From: Fibrobacteraceae bacterium
Lineage (GTDB): Bacteria; Fibrobacterota; Fibrobacteria; Fibrobacterales; Fibrobacteraceae
DNA: 8,364 bases
Assembly: GCA_021443045.1 (NCBI GenBank)
Contig: JABUUT010000001.1
Location: 84,767 to 93,130, forward strand
Direction: 5' to 3'
The notes beneath the pieces are model-generated. The model was not told the origin of the DNA. It ran no database searches and saw nothing but the letters and a program-made list of their open reading frames with translations. This document shows positions 7,548 to 8,364 of the stretch, in pieces; position 1 is the first letter of the stretch, and the number at the start of each line of letters is the position of its first letter. Both the position numbers and the translations under genes were made by a program.

Positions 7548-8113
7548 GGTTGATCCTCCACTTCTACTAAATAAACTGAATTTTCGTTGTCGATAGGTTC
7601 TATCATCACGCGAACTTCCTGATTCTGTGCGGTTTCTACAGAGAGCCCTGCACAGTCTGGCTGGATGGGCAACTCCCGATGGCCACGGTCTACCAGCACA
7701 CAAAGACGGATGTAAGACGGGCGACCTAGATCAAGAACAGCCTGCATGGCAGCTCGAACTGAACGCCCCGTATAGAGCACGTCGTCCACAAGAATCACAA
7801 CTTTGCCTTCTACAGAAGCAGGCATTTCAGTAATTCGCATTTCTGTGGAACCAACTTTTTTACGATAGTGAAAATCATCGCGGTAGAACGAAGCATCTAT
7901 ACTTCCGCAAGGAACGTTCTTTCCAAATTTGTCAGAAAGACGGGTGCACAATTTTTTTGCTAAGGGAATACCGCGACTGGCCATGCCCAGAACAACCAGA
8001 TCATTTGCCGATGGATGGATTTTGGCAATTTTCGCCGCCATTTCATCGAGAGCCCATTCCATGGCTTGAGCAGAAAGCAGCTCTCTTATTCTTTTACAAT
8101 TATCTTTTTCCAA
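7544..8113 (-). CDS. pyrR: Bifunctional pyr operon regulator / uracil phosphoribosyltransferase PyrR
   Basis: The 189-residue product matches the PyrR family in length (about 180) and motifs: ASRGIPLAKKL (45-55), the family segment IDASFYRDD (72-80), the PRPP loop VVILVDDVLYTGRS (105-118), and VDRGHRELPIQPD (141-153). PyrR converts uracil and PRPP to UMP and, in many bacteria, binds pyr mRNA in response to UMP/UTP. Here it is the first gene of the operon. The start is TTG at 8113, five bases after AGGAG; the first in-frame ATG is 17 codons later and would cut into the N-terminal helix. The leader is only about 33 nt, so Bacillus-type transcription attenuation upstream of pyrR is unlikely. It could act at translation, elsewhere, or only as an enzyme. 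Confidence 0.93.
   Translation of the reverse strand: MEKDNCKRIRELLSAQAMEWALDEMAAKIAKIHPSANDLVVLGMASRGIPLAKKLCTRLSDKFGKNVPCGSIDASFYRDDFHYRKKVGSTEMRITEMPASVEGKVVILVDDVLYTGRSVRAAMQAVLDLGRPSYIRLCVLVDRGHRELPIQPDCAGLSVETAQNQEVRVMIEPIDNENSVYLVEVEDQP
7555..7559 (-). promoter_or_regulatory. Shine-Dalgarno of pyrB (fixes the TTG start)
   Basis: GGAGG on the minus strand, inside the end of pyrR and seven bases before the TTG at 7547. It decides the pyrB start against the longer open frame reaching 7703. Confidence 0.75.
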
Positions 8114-8125
8114 AAGGTCTCCTTT
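8113..8125 (-). promoter_or_regulatory. Small hairpin covering the pyrR Shine-Dalgarno
   Basis: The minus-strand RNA reads AAAGG-AGA-CCTTT, a perfect 5-bp stem with a 3-base loop. It includes the GGAG of the SD (8122-8119) and the first base of the TTG start. If formed, it would limit ribosome access to pyrR. Whether it is regulated is unknown. Confidence 0.35.
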
Positions 8126-8152
8126 GCTAGGTCCTTCTGAAAATAAGAATGT

Positions 8153-8181
8153 AGATTATTTTAAAGACATTCACTGCTCAA
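8153..8181 (-). promoter_or_regulatory. Sigma70-type promoter of the pyrR operon
   Basis: On the minus strand the -35 is TTGAGC (8181-8176), the spacer is 17 bp and the -10 is TAATCT (8158-8153). Transcription should begin near 8146. It is the best-scoring match by eye between pyrR and the divergent gene. Confidence 0.6.
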
Positions 8182-8205
8182 AAATGTTGTTTTCTACTAC
8201 ATTTT
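8181..8205. promoter_or_regulatory. Inverted repeat between divergent promoters, possible operator
   Basis: The arms are AAAATGTTGT (8181-8190) and ACTACATTTT (8196-8205), complementary at 9 of 10 positions with a 5-bp spacer. The repeat touches the -35 of the pyrR promoter and ends 8 bp before the likely -35 of the right-hand gene. That location suits a regulator of one or both promoters. No T-run or GC-rich stem suggests a terminator. Confidence 0.4.
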
Positions 8206-8213
8206 GCCCAAGG

Positions 8214-8240
8214 TTGATGTAAAAGTGATTATATTATATT
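8214..8240 (+). promoter_or_regulatory. Probable promoter of the peptidyl-prolyl isomerase gene
   Basis: TTGATG (8214-8219) followed by TATATT (8235-8240) with a 15-bp spacer, in a very AT-rich stretch. The spacer is short; TATTGA at 8237-8242 with a 17-bp spacer is an alternative. The exact boxes are uncertain, but a promoter here is needed for the divergent gene. Confidence 0.35.
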
Positions 8241-8275
8241 GAGTATCAATAAGTTACAACAAATATGGAGATAAA

Positions 8276-8364
8276 ATGTTTAACCAATTAGACAAACCAC
8301 AAGCTGGCGAAACCATCGCCATCATGACCACAAACCACGGTGTAATGAAACTGCGTCTTTTCCC
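8276..8364 (+). CDS. Cyclophilin-type peptidyl-prolyl cis-trans isomerase (partial, N-terminus only)
   Basis: Only the first 29 codons and part of the next are in the window. The ATG at 8276 follows a GGAG SD (8267-8270) by five bases. The peptide MFNQLDKPQAGETIAIMTTN, then HGVMKLRLFP, matches the opening of small cytoplasmic cyclophilins, where the pattern GE-IA-I-T--G-MK-RLFP forms the first beta strands. There is no signal peptide. Catalytic residues lie beyond the edge and cannot be checked. The gene is transcribed away from the pyr operon and shares its 162-bp control region. Family call fairly confident from the opening motif; substrate unknown. Confidence 0.7.
   Translation, partial: MFNQLDKPQAGETIAIMTTNHGVMKLRLF

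Noticed and set aside
7003..7596. Plus-strand open frame of 197 residues
   Set aside because: It is antisense to pyrB, whose active-site motifs prove the coding strand.
8238..8250. Small inverted repeat ATTGA-GTA-TCAAT beside the isomerase promoter
   Set aside because: Five-bp arms in AT-rich DNA are expected by chance; nothing else supports a binding site.

Overview
The window comes from a diderm (Gram-negative-type) bacterium with moderate base composition. The evidence is an inner-membrane type IV pilus platform (PilM, PilN, PilO, and a large secreted protein ending in a PilP-like domain), a c-di-GMP-binding PilZ protein and a pyrimidine operon. The codon style, frequent TTG starts and domain fusions would fit Fibrobacterota or a relative, but that placement is a guess. 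Eight genes are visible. Seven are on the minus strand, and one partial gene is on the plus strand at the right edge.

Right part (about 8280 down to 5354, minus strand): a sigma70-like promoter at 8153-8181 drives pyrR, pyrB and a dihydroorotase-like gene. These are tightly packed, with a 4-bp overlap, an 8-bp overlap and strong Shine-Dalgarno (SD) sequences. The dihydroorotase homologue has lost the HxH motif and other metal ligands, so it is probably a structural partner of the aspartate carbamoyltransferase, like pseudomonad PyrC'. The same operon order, pyrR-pyrB-pyrC', is known in pseudomonads. Three bases after it comes a membrane-anchored PilZ protein (5350-4349) with both c-di-GMP motifs intact, apparently co-transcribed with the pyr genes.

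Middle and left part (4312 to 1, minus strand): a near-consensus promoter (TTGACA, 17 bp, TAGAAT) lies in the 97-bp gap and starts the pilM-pilN-pilO operon. Gaps there are 1 bp, 1 bp and then an ATGA overlap. The fourth gene runs off the left edge. It encodes at least 629 residues: a signal peptide, a possible AMIN-like beta domain, about 130 residues of Lys/Ala/Glu-rich helix built on an 18-residue repeat, a middle beta region, an SH3-like domain and a PilP-type domain with an RDPF motif. In standard systems PilP is a short lipoprotein, so this version appears to add wall-binding and periplasm-spanning parts to the pilus alignment complex. A secretin gene (pilQ) would be expected just beyond the left edge.

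The 162-bp divergent spacer between pyrR and the right-edge gene (a cyclophilin-type peptidyl-prolyl isomerase) holds two outward promoters. Between them is a 25-bp inverted repeat that could be an operator. The pyrR leader is only about 33 nt, too short for a Bacillus-type PyrR attenuator, but it can form a small hairpin over the SD. No RNA genes, mobile elements or CRISPR arrays were seen, and no gene-free stretch exceeds 300 bp.
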